This document shows, piece after piece, positions 26,767 through 37,215 of a stretch of DNA of 64,000 nucleotides. Both the position numbers and the translations under genes were made by a program. A model generated the notes under the pieces. That model saw nothing but the letters and a program-made list of their open reading frames with translations, had not been told where the DNA came from and made no database searches. Within the stretch, counting starts at the first letter, position 1. Every line of letters starts with the position of its first letter. Origin of the DNA: Clostridia bacterium (GTDB lineage: Bacteria; Bacillota_A; Clostridia; Christensenellales; Borkfalkiaceae); contig JAFTQI010000022.1 of the NCBI GenBank assembly GCA_017462825.1, forward strand, positions 1 through 64,000, given 5' to 3'.

Positions 26767-28278
26767 GTGGAAAAAATCGGCATTATTGATTTGGGCTCGA
26801 ATACGGCTAGGCTCGTTATCGTGGATATGTTCACGGACGGGCATTATATGGTCGTGGACGAATTAAAGGAGAGCGTTCGTCTCGGTCAGGATATGGACAG
26901 GGACGGATTTTTGAAGCCGCAACGCATTGCGGAAACGATACGTACGTTAAAAATGTTCAAGCGCCTTTGCGACGCAAGCGGCGTAGAACGCATTATCGCC
27001 GTCGGCACGGCGGCGGTCAGACGCGCCAAAAACCAACGTTCGTTCTTGGACGAAATTCAGGTATCTTGTAACATTACGATTCGCGTGCTTTCGGAAGAAG
27101 AAGAAGCGATACTCGTTTATCGCGGCGTTATCAACTCTATGGAAGTACCGAAAGGCTTGATTTTGGAAATCGGCGGCGGCAGCACGAAAATCATTTACTA
27201 TAACAGAAGAAACTTACTTAACTACGCAAACCTGCCGTTCGGGGCGGTAACGCTTACCGATTTGTTCGCGGGCGATGCAACGCCGGAAGAATCGGCGGGT
27301 CACGTGGAAGAATTCTTCACCGAACAGTTGAAAAAATTGCCTTGGCTTTCGGAAGTGGACCCCGAAACGCAAATTATCGGCGTAGGCGGTTCGTTCCGCA
27401 ATTTGTTCAAGATAGCCAAGCTCGTAAGGAAGTATCCTTTGGATACGCCGCATAACTACCGTTTGGCGACGGAAGATTTCAATTCCGTATACGATATGCT
27501 TCGCGTTTTGGACGTGGACAAGCGTAAAAAGATTAAGGGGCTTTCCCCCAAACGCGCGGATATTATGCCGGCGGCGATGGCTATCGTCAAAGCGTTCGTG
27601 TCCTATATGAACGTGGAAGAATTCGCCATCAGCGGTTGCGGACTTCGCGAGGGTTTGATTCTCAATCAAGCAATGCCCATCACGACGGAAAAACCCATTT
27701 CCGACGTGCTCGGATACAGCTTGCAAACGCTCGTCAAATATTACGGTTGCAACGAAAAGCACGTGGAAAACGTTATGCACCTGTCTATTCAGCTTTTCAA
27801 ACAGTTGCGCGTATTGCATAAGTTCTCCCGTCAATACTTGAAAGTATTGAAAATTGCGGCGAGCTTGCACGATTGCGGTGAAAGACTGAAATATTATCAA
27901 CACGCGCGCCATAGCTGGTACACGATTTTGCAATCGTCCATCAACGGGGCTACGCACAGAGAAATTGTTTTGGCGGCGTTCGTGGCGGGCTGTCATAACC
28001 GCGAAGAAGTGCCGCTTGGCGAGTGGCTCAAATATAAGGATATCGTAACGGAAGAAGATTTGGACGCCGTGAAAAAGCTCGGCGTGCTCTTGCGTATCGC
28101 TGAGAGCTTGGACAGAACGCATTGCGGCGTGGTAACGGGTATAAACTGCGACGTTTTGGGCGATTCCGTAATTATGAAGACGGAAACAGTCGGCGACGCG
28201 GCGCTCGAAATTCGCGACGCAACGGCGGCGAATCCGGAATTTAAGAGAGCGTTCAAAAAGACGTTGGAAATTTTGTAA
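26767..28278 (+). CDS. Ppx/GppA-family exopolyphosphatase with HD domain
   Basis: A 503-residue enzyme that hydrolyses polyphosphate and/or pppGpp. The N-terminal ASKHA-fold half shows IGIIDLGSNTARLVI (phosphate 1 loop), VGTAAVRRAKN, and LEIGGGSTK (phosphate 2). From about residue 310 a helical domain follows with an HD-like SLHDCGE motif near residue 369, as in two-domain Ppx proteins. Start GTG 26767 has GAGAGG upstream. It connects to stress signalling, polyphosphate turnover or (p)ppGpp control; which activity dominates cannot be told from sequence. Confidence 0.88.
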   Translation: MEKIGIIDLGSNTARLVIVDMFTDGHYMVVDELKESVRLGQDMDRDGFLKPQRIAETIRTLKMFKRLCDASGVERIIAVGTAAVRRAKNQRSFLDEIQVSCNITIRVLSEEEEAILVYRGVINSMEVPKGLILEIGGGSTKIIYYNRRNLLNYANLPFGAVTLTDLFAGDATPEESAGHVEEFFTEQLKKLPWLSEVDPETQIIGVGGSFRNLFKIAKLVRKYPLDTPHNYRLATEDFNSVYDMLRVLDVDKRKKIKGLSPKRADIMPAAMAIVKAFVSYMNVEEFAISGCGLREGLILNQAMPITTEKPISDVLGYSLQTLVKYYGCNEKHVENVMHLSIQLFKQLRVLHKFSRQYLKVLKIAASLHDCGERLKYYQHARHSWYTILQSSINGATHREIVLAAFVAGCHNREEVPLGEWLKYKDIVTEEDLDAVKKLGVLLRIAESLDRTHCGVVTGINCDVLGDSVIMKTETVGDAALEIRDATAANPEFKRAFKKTLEIL

Positions 28279-28294
28279 TAAAGGCATAGGATAC

Positions 28295-28326
28295 AGCCGC
28301 TCAACAAGGGCGGCTTTCCTTTTTTT
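28295..28326 (+). terminator. terminator after the Ppx/GppA gene
   Basis: AGCCGC (28295-28300), 9-nt loop, GCGGCT (28310-28315), then TTCCTTTTTTT. The T-run ends only 5 nt before the maf start codon. Confidence 0.7.
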
Positions 28327-28331
28327 GGCGT

Positions 28332-28904
28332 ATGAAATTTGTTTTGGCAAGCGCTTCGCCGCGGCGCAAAGAACTGTTGGCGGAGCTGATAAAAGATTTT
28401 GAAATTATCCCGTCGGCGGCAGACGAGAGCGTACAAGGCTATCCTTCGACGAAAGCCCTTGCGCGTATGCTGGCAAACAGAAAGGCGGTAGAAGTGGCAA
28501 TGCGCCCCGAAAACGCGGGGAAAACGGTTATCGGCTCGGACACGGTGGTATCGCTCGGCGGCTGGGCGCTCGGTAAACCGAAAGACGAACAGGACGCCTT
28601 CCGTATGCTGAAAATGCTTTCGGGTAAGAAACACGCCGTGTACACGGGCGTGTGTTTTGCGGTAAATAAAAACGGAAAATGCCGTATCAAAACGCGCGTG
28701 GATAAAACGCTCGTGTATTTTAACGAGCTTTCCGACGAGTTTATTTTGGAGTACATCAAAGGCGGTTCGCCGATGGATAAAGCGGGGGCGTACGGGATTC
28801 AAGACGGCGGACTCGTTAAAAAAATCAAAGGGAGTTACACAAACGTAGTGGGCTTTCCTTTGGAGCTTGTGAAAAGGATGATAAAAAGAGCGGAGAAAGA
28901 GTAA
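28332..28904 (+). CDS. maf: Maf-family nucleotide pyrophosphatase
   Basis: A 190-residue house-cleaning enzyme that hydrolyses dTTP, UTP or modified nucleotides to the monophosphate. The signature SASPRRKELL is at residues 7-16, GSDTVV (catalytic Asp) near residue 70, and AGAYGIQDGG near 155. Length is normal. ATG 28332 has no ribosome site because it follows the T-run of the preceding terminator. The mreB-like gene follows 15 bp downstream, matching the classic maf-mreB order of Firmicutes (radC is absent here). Confidence 0.92.
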   Translation: MKFVLASASPRRKELLAELIKDFEIIPSAADESVQGYPSTKALARMLANRKAVEVAMRPENAGKTVIGSDTVVSLGGWALGKPKDEQDAFRMLKMLSGKKHAVYTGVCFAVNKNGKCRIKTRVDKTLVYFNELSDEFILEYIKGGSPMDKAGAYGIQDGGLVKKIKGSYTNVVGFPLELVKRMIKRAEKE

Positions 28905-28919
28905 AGGAGATTGACGGAT

Positions 28920-29930
28920 ATGTGGAAATTGGCAGTCGATTTAGGCTCGTCGATGACGAAGATATACCGCGCGGACACGAGCAACGGCGTCGTGCTTGCC
29001 GAACCCTCCTGCGTGGCTGTCTACGGCGCGGATAAAGAAGTGAAAGCCGTTGGTAAAGAAGCGAAAAATCTCATCGGAAAAACGGCGGAATATACAAGCA
29101 TCGTATATCCCGTATATGAAGGCGAGATTACGGATATGCGCCTTGCCGTGGCGATGTTAAAGGAGTTTTTTGTGCGCATCGGCGTAAAGACGGGCGTTTT
29201 GCACAGAGTGCAAACGTTGTTTAGCGTGCCTTGCGGCGTTTCGCGCGCCGTTCTTGCGCAGTACGTAGCGCTTGCGGAAGAGTGCGGTTTGAAAAAGGTA
29301 CATTTCGTTGAACAGCCCTATTTGGCGGCGGTGGGCGCGGGCGCAGTTATCAGCGATTCCGACCCCGTATTTTGCTTGGATATCGGCGGTGGCGTAACGA
29401 ATATCGCCGTGGTTTCGGCGGACGGCATTATTTCGGGCGTTTCTATGAATATCGGCGGCAATAATATGGACGCCAACGTGCTTTCCAAGGTGGCGCGTAC
29501 GAACGGGCTTCGAATCGGCGCTTTGACGGCTGAACGTTTGAAAAATGAGCTGGGTTCTATGTCGATATCGGCGAGGGGCGCGATGGTGGCGGAAGGTAGC
29601 TCGATAGATTCTTCCCGACCTGCCGCAGCGTCGGTACAGGCGGCGGATTTAACCGATTGTATACGCGTATATATAGATAAGATATTGGAATACGCGGTGG
29701 CGGTGCTTCGCCGTTTGCCTGCGGAAGTGGCGGCAATCGTCAATAGAAACGGCGTATATCTTTCGGGGGGAGTGATGAAGATTTCCCATTTGCCACAATA
29801 TATCGGCTCGAAATTGGAAATGCGCTATCACGTTTGCGAAGAACCGCAGTTTGCGACGGTTATCGGCGGCGGCGCAATTTTGCGCGAAAAGGACCTTTTA
29901 AAGGCGTTTTCCCTGTCCGTAGAAGAGTAA
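28920..29930 (+). CDS. MreB-like actin-family protein
   Basis: A 336-residue ASKHA-fold ATPase. VDLGSSMTKIY (phosphate 1), VFCLDIGGGVTNIAVV (phosphate 2) and GVYLSGGVMKI (adenosine loop) are seen in order. The family sets cell width by guiding wall synthesis under the membrane. It is more diverged than usual MreB (ending GGGAILREKDLLK rather than GAGRAL), and mreC/mreD do not follow, so it may be an Mbl/MreBH-like paralogue. ATG 28920 has AAAGGAGA at 9-nt spacing; the TTG at 28911 touches that site and is rejected. Confidence 0.82.
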   Translation: MWKLAVDLGSSMTKIYRADTSNGVVLAEPSCVAVYGADKEVKAVGKEAKNLIGKTAEYTSIVYPVYEGEITDMRLAVAMLKEFFVRIGVKTGVLHRVQTLFSVPCGVSRAVLAQYVALAEECGLKKVHFVEQPYLAAVGAGAVISDSDPVFCLDIGGGVTNIAVVSADGIISGVSMNIGGNNMDANVLSKVARTNGLRIGALTAERLKNELGSMSISARGAMVAEGSSIDSSRPAAASVQAADLTDCIRVYIDKILEYAVAVLRRLPAEVAAIVNRNGVYLSGGVMKISHLPQYIGSKLEMRYHVCEEPQFATVIGGGAILREKDLLKAFSLSVEE

Positions 29931-29947
29931 CCGAAAAACTTTTTAAT

Positions 29948-29987
29948 GCCGCAATTCCTTGAAAATAAAGGGATTGCGGCGTTTTTT
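29948..29987 (+). terminator. terminator of the maf/mreB-like genes
   Basis: GCCGCAATTCCTT pairs with AAGGGATTGCGGC (one G-T wobble) and is followed by TTTTTT. Confidence 0.9.
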
Positions 29988-30030
29988 ATAAAAAAATTCA
30001 AAAAAAATTAAAAAATTTTTCAAAAACCTA

Positions 30031-30058
30031 TTGACAAATGAAAAATTCGTGCTATAAT
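30031..30058 (+). promoter_or_regulatory. strong promoter of the mini-ORF RNA locus
   Basis: TTGACA (30031-30036), 16-nt spacer, TATAAT (30053-30058). Confidence 0.85.
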
Positions 30059-30219
30059 AAAGGTACAAAAGAGAAAGAGAGCAACAAAAAATGTTTCAAA
30101 TTCTCAAAAAATAAAACGGAGCACACCAATGCACAGTTGAAATAAGTCGACAAGGGTTGACGAAAGGGCCGTAGGGATACGGCGAAAAAATCCAATAGTT
30201 AAAGGAGGTATTAAAAGGG

Positions 30220-30273
30220 ATGCCGACGTACAATGGAAACGTAAACTTTAACGAAGGAGGTACAGGGCGATGA
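30220..30273 (+). CDS. candidate mini-ORF a (17 residues)
   Basis: ATG 30220 follows a perfect AAAGGAGGT at 30201-30209. The peptide begins MPTYNGNVNF and ends in GGTGR. Its stop TGA overlaps the start of mini-ORF b, suggesting translational coupling. The AAAG of the ribosome site can pair in the GTTAAAG/CTTTAAC stem, which could hide it. Confidence 0.35.
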   Translation: MPTYNGNVNFNEGGTGR

Positions 30274-30311
30274 CCGTAGTAAGAACAGGAAGGTACTTCG
30301 TCAAGAAATAA
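30270..30311 (+). CDS. candidate mini-ORF b (13 residues, basic)
   Basis: ATG 30270 lies 8 nt after GAAGGAGGT (30253-30261) and overlaps the TGA of mini-ORF a. The peptide is MTVVRTGRYFVKK, net positive and amphipathic-looking. Real translation is unproven. Confidence 0.35.
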   Translation: MTVVRTGRYFVKK

Positions 30312-30329
30312 AAAAGAGAGGATGGTCCA

Positions 30330-30359
30330 ATGAACAGCGAAATCGAGGAGCGCAAATAA
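30330..30359 (+). CDS. candidate mini-ORF c (9 residues)
   Basis: ATG 30330 follows AGAGAGGA (30315-30322) at 7-nt spacing; the peptide is MNSEIEERK. Weakest of the three. Confidence 0.25.
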   Translation: MNSEIEERK

Positions 30360-30484
30360 ATATCCGCGAGAAAAGGTAAGTGCGAAGCGGCGCGAAGCAT
30401 CGCACACGGTGAAATTAAGTTCAGAAAAGAAGCGGATAGAAAGCACGAACGCTCTACAACTGAATATATAAAATCGAAAAATAT

Positions 30485-30519
30485 CCCCTGCGTGATGACG
30501 CAGGGGTTAAATTTTTTTT
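30485..30519 (+). terminator. terminator of the mini-ORF RNA locus
   Basis: CCCCTGCGT (30485-30493), loop GATG, ACGCAGGGG (30498-30506), then a run of eight T. Confidence 0.92.
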
Positions 30520-30521
30520 GC

Positions 30522-30664
30522 AACAGAGCGGTAAACCACCGCTGGCGAGTGGTTCTATCTTCCGTTGTTGTGGAAAAGTGGCGATAGGCGTTCCCTGCCG
30601 CAAAGCGGAATATAGCCCCAAAAAGCAAAACATAGTTTTGCGTTATCAACGCCGATAGGCGTTT
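30522..30664. repeat. family B intergenic repeat, copy 1
   Basis: A chain of short palindromes. The core ATAGCCCC..AAAGCAAAAC..AGTTTTGCGTTA..CAACGCCGATAGGCGTTT (30612-30664) is nearly the same as at 36461-36513. Upstream parts (GTGGTTCTATCTT, GGCGATAGGCG) are also related between copies. Confidence 0.7.
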
Positions 30665-30689
30665 CTCGTCTCACGGGCGAAAAAGACGG

Positions 30690-30998
30690 TTATTCCACCG
30701 ATAACGGGTCGAAAAATTCTTCCGTATTGAGCAAAAGATTTTTCCGTTTGCATTGCGCGCGGTATTCTTCCTGTAAGGCGTGCCATACGCTCGTTTCGCT
30801 GATTCGCTCGACATGTTTTAAGTAGAAAAGGATATACAAGTCGATACAAGTGATACTTTCCGCCGTCTTTCGTAAAGTTTCCCGCCGACGGACGAGCGTT
30901 TCTTTGTCTATTCCGTCGTTCTTGTGTGTTAAATGCGCGTACCGTATATCCCTATCCAAATAATCAAACAATCTTTGCAATTTTTCAAAATTTTCCAT
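30690..30998 (-). CDS. small helical protein of unknown function
   Basis: A 102-residue, strongly charged protein predicted to be helical throughout; residues 30-50 are rich in Arg/Lys. No signal peptide, membrane segment or known domain is seen. Start at 30998 has GAGGGA upstream. It diverges from the HTH gene at 31106 across a region with three copies of an operator-like sequence, so the two may be a regulator/effector pair. A toxin-antitoxin arrangement is conceivable but has no direct support. Confidence 0.55.
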   Translation of the reverse strand: MENFEKLQRLFDYLDRDIRYAHLTHKNDGIDKETLVRRRETLRKTAESITCIDLYILFYLKHVERISETSVWHALQEEYRAQCKRKNLLLNTEEFFDPLSVE

Positions 30999-31017
30999 TT
31001 TCTTTCCCTCAATTTAA

Positions 31018-31078
31018 TACCTTTGGTAATATTATATATGTCCAATGGTCATAAGTCAAGCATTTTATGCCCAATGGT
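31018..31078. promoter_or_regulatory. three operator-like sites between divergent genes
   Basis: Palindrome TACCTTTGGTA (31018-31028) and two direct copies of CCAATGGT (31042-31049 and 31071-31078, 29 bp apart). The position between a divergent HTH gene and its neighbour fits autoregulation. Confidence 0.5.
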
Positions 31079-31105
31079 ATTAAAATAATTTTAGGAGAAG
31101 AAAAA

Positions 31106-31315
31106 ATGATTACGTTAAGCCAAGTACAGGAAAAAATAATAGAAGCAATTAAAAGAAGCGGTATAACGCAAACGGAATTAGCGCAAAAAGTAGGGGTAAC
31201 GCAAAGCGTGATTTCCCATTACGTAAACGGAAGAAAACTGCCCGCGCTCGATACGCTGGCAAACCTTTGCGTGGTATTGGATTTAGACGCCAACGATATT
31301 TTGTGCGTTCGGTAA
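31106..31315 (+). CDS. small XRE/Cro-CI HTH regulator
   Basis: A 69-residue protein that is essentially a single HTH-3 domain: ITQTELAQKVGVTQSVISHYVNGRK gives the turn and recognition helix, followed by the usual LDTLANLCVVLDLDANDIL dimer-side helices. ATG 31106 has AGGAG at 8-nt spacing; the in-frame ATG at 31067 lies in the operator region. It probably represses its own and the divergent gene. Confidence 0.85.
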   Translation: MITLSQVQEKIIEAIKRSGITQTELAQKVGVTQSVISHYVNGRKLPALDTLANLCVVLDLDANDILCVR

Positions 31316-31410
31316 CGGTTGGCAACGGACGGTAGACGGAAAAGGGCAATACGGTTACAAATAAACGGTATCGTGAGATAGAAAGATTCGGAGAGCGGCG
31401 GCTCGCCGCA

Positions 31411-31440
31411 AACGGGCGTAAAATCGCCCGTTTTTTCTTT
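31411..31440 (+). terminator. terminator of the XRE regulator gene
   Basis: AACGGGCG (31411-31418), 6-nt loop, CGCCCGTT (31425-31432), then TTTTCTTT. Confidence 0.88.
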
Positions 31441-31612
31441 TGCCGTATTCTTTCTCGGCAAATGTGCAAAAACACGATTTTGACGGCAAAAAAACGCTTA
31501 AATGCGCCAAGGGGAAAACTTTTTTCTCAAAATCGGGTTTATTCGCTGTACTTTTTCAAAAAAAGATGTTATAATAGGGGAGTAAAATAACGATTTTCTT
31601 TTTTTATTATAA

Positions 31613-33556
<1,944 letters not shown>

Positions 33557-33692
33557 GTGAAGTTTTTACGCAAGCGTAAAAGTGAAGTTTGATATTGATA
33601 ACTTCCACAACTGCAACCAAGGGTTGCAACTTCACTTTGGTGAAGCAAAACTTCACTGCGAAGCTACTTCACTCGCGCAAGCGAACTTCACC
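33557..33692. repeat. family A intergenic repeat, copy 3
   Basis: Begins GTGAAG directly after the gyrB stop codon and ends CTTCACC at 33692, 25 bp before gyrA. It shares the GCAACC..GGTTGCAACTTCAC module with the other copies but lacks most of the TAATTGCTAATATT core. Between ACTTCAC units it carries short hairpins (TACGCAAGCGTA, GC-GAA-GC, CGCGCAAGCG). Confidence 0.85.
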
Positions 33693-33717
33693 TTTCAAAA
33701 AATAGGAGAAAATGACA

Positions 33718-36330
33718 ATGGCAAAGAAAGAAACCAGCCCGGAATTAACCGAGGAATTTAAGAAAACGCTGGCGATGACGAAAATGCTCGACGTCGAGGT
33801 CGACGACGAGTTAAAGCGTTCGTTTATCGCGTATGCGATGGCGGTAAATAAATCGAGAGCTATCCCCGACGTGCGCGACGGTTTGAAGCCCGTGCACAGA
33901 CGTATTTTGTATTCCATGCACGAAATGGGCTTGTACAACGATAAGGCGTACAGAAAGTGCGCCCGTATCGTCGGTGACTGTATGGGTAAATTTCACCCCC
34001 ACGGCGACAGCTCGGTATACGACGCGCTCGTAAGACTTGCGCAAGAATTTACGATTAGCTTTCCGCTCGTAGACGGACACGGCAACTTCGGCTCTGTGGA
34101 CGGCGACGGCGCGGCTGCAATGCGTTATACGGAAGCAAGGCTTACGAAATTGGCGGCGGAAATGCTGCGCGATTTGGATAAGGAAACGGTGGATTTTATC
34201 CCCAACTTCGATGGCAGTGAAGAAGAACCGACGGTGCTCCCTGCAAGATATCCCAACTTGCTTGTCAACGGCGCGGACGGTATCGCCGTAGGTATGGCGA
34301 CGAATATTCCGCCCCATAACCTTGCGGAAGTTATCGACGGCACGATTGCGATGATTGACAATCCCGAAATCACGATTGACGAGCTGATGGAATATATCCC
34401 CGCGCCCGATTTCCCTACGGGCGGCTTGATTATGGGCAGAAGCGGTATCCGTCAGGCGTACAGAACGGGGCAAGGCAATCTCGTTATCCGTTCCCGTTGC
34501 GAAATCGAAGAATACGGCTCGGGCAATAACACCCGTTCCCGTATCGTCGTTACGGAAATCCCGTATCAAGTAAATAAGGCGCTTCTTATCAAGACGATTG
34601 CGGACATGGTACGCGATAAACGCTTGGAAGGCATTTCCGATATCCGCGACGAATCGGACAGAGACGGTATGCGTATCGTTATCGAAATCAAAAAAGACGC
34701 GAACGCGCAAGTCGTTTTGAATACGCTGTATAAAAAGACGAAATTGCAAATTTCCGACGGTATCATCTTGCTCGCGCTCGTGGAAAACGGCACAGAGCAG
34801 AAAACGCTCAATTTGCGCGAAATTTTGTATCATTACCTTAATCACCAAAAAGAAGTTATTACGCGCAGGACGAAGTACGAACTCAACAAAACGGAAGAAC
34901 GCGCGCACATCATCGCAGGTTTGGTACTCGCGCTTGCCAACGTGGACGAAGTTATCCGCATTATCAAGGCTTCCGCGGACAAGAACGCCGCTATCGAAGG
35001 CTTGACGAGCGCGTTCGAGCTTGATGAAAAACAAGCGGTGGCGATTTTGGAAATGCGCTTGCAAAGACTTACTTCGCTCGAAGTGGAAAAGCTCAAAGAA
35101 GAGCTTGAATCGCTGTATAATACGATTAAGGATTTGAAGGACATTTTGGCGAACGAATACCGCGTTATGGAAATTATCCGTAACGATTTGACGGAAATCA
35201 AAGCGAAGTACCCTTCGCCGAGAAAATCGGAAATTTCCGTGGACTACGGCAATATCGACGACGAAGACCTTATCGATAGAGAAGACGTGGTTATTTCGAT
35301 TACGCACTCGGGCTATATCAAGCGTTTGCCCGTTGCCGAGTATAAGGCGCAAGGCCGTGGCGGCAAGGGTATTACCGCGCATAGACCCAAGGACGAAGAC
35401 TACGTGGAAAAAATGTTCGTAACGTGCACGCACGACCCGATTTTGCTTTTCTCGTCCAAGGGTAAGGTGTACTCGATTAAAGGCTATGAAATTCCCGAAG
35501 CCAACCGTACGGCAAGGGGTAGAGCGGTTGTTAATATCGTACAGCTCGACCAAGGCGAAAAGATTGAAGCGGTGCTGCCCGTAAAAGAAGACGGCACGGG
35601 CTTCCTTGTAATGGCTACCGAAAACGGTTTGATTAAAAAGACTTCGACGGACGAATTCAAGCGTATTCCCAAGAACGGTAAGATTGCAATTAAGTTGCAG
35701 GAAGACGATAAACTTATCTCCGTACAGTTCACGACGGGTGAAAACGAAATCTTCGTTGCTTCGCGCGGCGGCAAGTGTATCCGTTTCTCGGAAAAGGACG
35801 TACGTCCTACGGGGCGCGGCACGCAAGGCGTAAAAGCGATTACGCTTTCCAAGGGCGATATCGTCGTGGATATGTTGATTGTGGACGAAGCGCAAGACCT
35901 GTTCACGCTCACGTCGCTGGGCTACGGCAAGCGAACTTCGTTTAGCGAATACCGTTTGCAAAGCCGAGGCGGTAATGGTATCAAATCGGGCGTATACAAC
36001 GAAAAGACGGGCGAAGTTGTCAATATGCGTTTGGTAACGGACGACAACGACGTCATGATTATCACGACGGGCGGTATCATTATCCGTATGCATGCGGACA
36101 CGATTAGCCATATCGGCAGAAGCACGCGCGGCGTACGCGTTATGAACGTTAAGGATAGCGAAGTAGCGACGGTGGATATTACCGAACGCGACGACGAAGC
36201 GGAAACGCAAGCCCCCGAAGAAACGGCGGCGGATTTAAGCCCCGAAGATTTGGCAGGCGAAGCGGAAACGGAAGAAGTGGAAGAAACGGTTGTGCTCGAC
36301 GAAGTTGAGGAAGAAACGCCTGCCGAATAA
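33718..36330 (+). CDS. gyrA: DNA gyrase subunit A
   Basis: An 870-residue subunit that breaks and rejoins DNA. The winged-helix domain has [17 protein letters not shown] and the active-site Tyr in [11 protein letters not shown] near residue 137. The C-terminal beta-pinwheel carries the GyrA box as QGRGGKG, which separates it from ParC. The last 50 residues are a strongly acidic tail, as in several Clostridia. The Ser and Asp of the quinolone-determining region are the usual susceptible-type residues. ATG 33718 is chosen over 33712 because AGGAG (33704-33708) then lies 9 nt away. It was probably co-transcribed with gyrB before or despite insertion of repeat A3. Confidence 0.96.
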   Translation: MAKKETSPELTEEFKKTLAMTKMLDVEVDDELKRSFIAYAMAVNKSRAIPDVRDGLKPVHRRILYSMHEMGLYNDKAYRKCARIVGDCMGKFHPHGDSSVYDALVRLAQEFTISFPLVDGHGNFGSVDGDGAAAMRYTEARLTKLAAEMLRDLDKETVDFIPNFDGSEEEPTVLPARYPNLLVNGADGIAVGMATNIPPHNLAEVIDGTIAMIDNPEITIDELMEYIPAPDFPTGGLIMGRSGIRQAYRTGQGNLVIRSRCEIEEYGSGNNTRSRIVVTEIPYQVNKALLIKTIADMVRDKRLEGISDIRDESDRDGMRIVIEIKKDANAQVVLNTLYKKTKLQISDGIILLALVENGTEQKTLNLREILYHYLNHQKEVITRRTKYELNKTEERAHIIAGLVLALANVDEVIRIIKASADKNAAIEGLTSAFELDEKQAVAILEMRLQRLTSLEVEKLKEELESLYNTIKDLKDILANEYRVMEIIRNDLTEIKAKYPSPRKSEISVDYGNIDDEDLIDREDVVISITHSGYIKRLPVAEYKAQGRGGKGITAHRPKDEDYVEKMFVTCTHDPILLFSSKGKVYSIKGYEIPEANRTARGRAVVNIVQLDQGEKIEAVLPVKEDGTGFLVMATENGLIKKTSTDEFKRIPKNGKIAIKLQEDDKLISVQFTTGENEIFVASRGGKCIRFSEKDVRPTGRGTQGVKAITLSKGDIVVDMLIVDEAQDLFTLTSLGYGKRTSFSEYRLQSRGGNGIKSGVYNEKTGEVVNMRLVTDDNDVMIITTGGIIIRMHADTISHIGRSTRGVRVMNVKDSEVATVDITERDDEAETQAPEETAADLSPEDLAGEAETEEVEETVVLDEVEEETPAE

Positions 36331-36545
36331 GGGCAGTGAGCCACTGCCGGCAAGTCTTTCTATCTTTCGTAAAAGCACAGAAAGCGGTTTGTCATTGACA
36401 ATATGGGGTTAAGGGGCATAGTCCCTTATGGGGGGGCAGGGGCGAAGCCCTTGCGAAGAAATAGCCCCACGAAAGCAAAACGCAGTTTTGCGTTACAACG
36501 CCGATAGGCGTTTAAGCGGTAAAACCGCCACGTATGGGGGTTATC
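36331..36545. repeat. family B intergenic repeat, copy 2
   Basis: Starts right at the gyrA stop with GGGCAGTGAGCCACTGCC and runs as a chain of palindromes (AAGGGGCATAGTCCCTT, GGGC-GAA-GCCC, GCAAAACGCAGTTTTGC, AACGCC-GATA-GGCGTT, GCGGTAAAACCGC, GGGGGTTATCCCCC). The part 36461-36513 matches copy 1. Confidence 0.72.
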
Positions 36546-36570
36546 CCCCTAAACGGTATCGATAAACGAA

Positions 36571-36598
36571 AAAAGCAAGGCGATTCGCCTTGCTTTTT
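36571..36598. terminator. bidirectional terminator
   Basis: AAAAGCAAGGCGA and its complement TCGCCTTGCTTTT form a long stem with T-runs on both strands; it lies between gyrA/repeat B2 and the leftward HTH genes. Confidence 0.85.
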
Positions 36599-36637
36599 TG
36601 TGTATATTTTCGCCTTCTCTCACAGGAGAAGACTATG

Positions 36638-36847
36638 TTATTTTTCTTCTAATCCCAAAATATATAGAGCGGATAAATCAAGCTCCTTGCATATTTTTGC
36701 AAAAGTATCCAATTTGGGCAGTTTTTCCGTTGTAACGTATTGCGTTATCATTTCGGGGGAAACGCCCACCCTTTCCGCCATTTCCTTTTTACTTAAAGGA
36801 CAATTTTTCAATTCTTCAATCAATCGCTCTTTTATCAATTTAAACAT
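36638..36847 (-). CDS. small XRE/Cro-CI HTH protein
   Basis: A 69-residue HTH-3 protein: LSKKEMAERVGVSPEMITQYVTTEK contains the DNA-binding helices and LDTFAKICKELDLSALYILGLEEK the C-terminal helices. It is the second of two leftward HTH genes, 61 bp after the first, and has a poor ribosome site. It resembles the 69-residue regulator at 31106 in size and plan, so these may be a paralogous set. Confidence 0.8.
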   Translation of the reverse strand: MFKLIKERLIEELKNCPLSKKEMAERVGVSPEMITQYVTTEKLPKLDTFAKICKELDLSALYILGLEEK

Positions 36848-36908
36848 AGGAGTTTGTTCTTTTTCTTAATCGCACTAATGTTTTTTATTCGCTCTTTTTT
36901 TATGGGGG

Positions 36909-37112
36909 TTATTTTCTTCCAATCAACTCATCAACGGAAATGTCGTAAAAATCGGCGAGAGTAACAAGAATATCGATATTCGGTGAATTGATATTCTTTT
37001 CGTATGCGCTTATTGTCGATTGTGGAATATTTGTGGCTTTTTCCAAGTCCATTTGCGTTAAATTCCGTATTTTACGTTGTTCTTTTAATGCTTCGCCATA
37101 ATTTAATTTCAT
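36909..37112 (-). CDS. XRE/Cro-CI HTH regulator
   Basis: A 67-residue HTH-3 protein with LTQMDLEKATNIPQSTISAYEKN as HTH and ILVTLADFYDISVDELIGRK as the usual end. Start at 37112 with AAGGAG upstream. It diverges from the HTH gene at 37216 across an operator-bearing promoter and is the best candidate for its repressor. Confidence 0.85.
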   Translation of the reverse strand: MKLNYGEALKEQRKIRNLTQMDLEKATNIPQSTISAYEKNINSPNIDILVTLADFYDISVDELIGRK

Positions 37113-37164
37113 AAATGTACTTTTCTCCTTTTTTTTAATTTTACCAGTAAGTCGATAAAAATGC

Positions 37165-37193
37165 TTGACATACCAGTATGCTGGTATTATAAT
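37165..37193 (+). promoter_or_regulatory. perfect promoter with operator inside the spacer
   Basis: TTGACA (37165-37170), 17-nt spacer, TATAAT (37188-37193). The spacer is filled by the palindrome TACCAGTATGCTGGTA (37171-37186), and a half-site TACCAGTA lies at 37142-37149 on the side of the leftward gene. A repressor bound here would block RNA polymerase directly. Confidence 0.8.
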
Positions 37194-37215
37194 ATAACAA
37201 AAAGGAGAGAAAAAT

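Larger units (their letters stand above)
30065..30519 (+). ncRNA. unassigned structured transcript of about 450 nt
   Basis: A unit with a consensus promoter and an intrinsic terminator but no gene of normal size. It is purine-rich and shows several pairings: GTTAAAG (30198-30204) with CTTTAAC (30246-30252); ACGAAG (30251-30256) with CTTCGT (30296-30301); TATCCGC (30361-30367) with GCGGATA (30432-30438), enclosing a GTGCGA/TCGCAC stem; and long-range CAGTTG (30134-30139) with CAACTG (30457-30462), which would close most of the molecule. Three short ORFs with good ribosome sites lie in its middle. I do not see tmRNA, RNase P, 6S or SRP RNA signatures. It could be a large structured RNA (ROOL-, raiA- or OLE-like in size) or a micropeptide mRNA; I cannot assign it. 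Confidence 0.6.

Noticed and set aside
30065..30519. tmRNA, RNase P, 6S or SRP RNA
   Set aside because: None of their signature sequences (for example a tRNA-like CCA end, the GAGGAAAGTCC box, or the SRP tetraloop domain) is present.
34000..34060. Quinolone-resistance change in gyrA
   Set aside because: The Ser and Asp of the GDSSVYD region are the usual susceptible-type residues.
33811..36210. 799-codon minus-strand frame opposite gyrA
   Set aside because: Shadow of the codon use of gyrA; Phe/Arg/His-rich with no domain.
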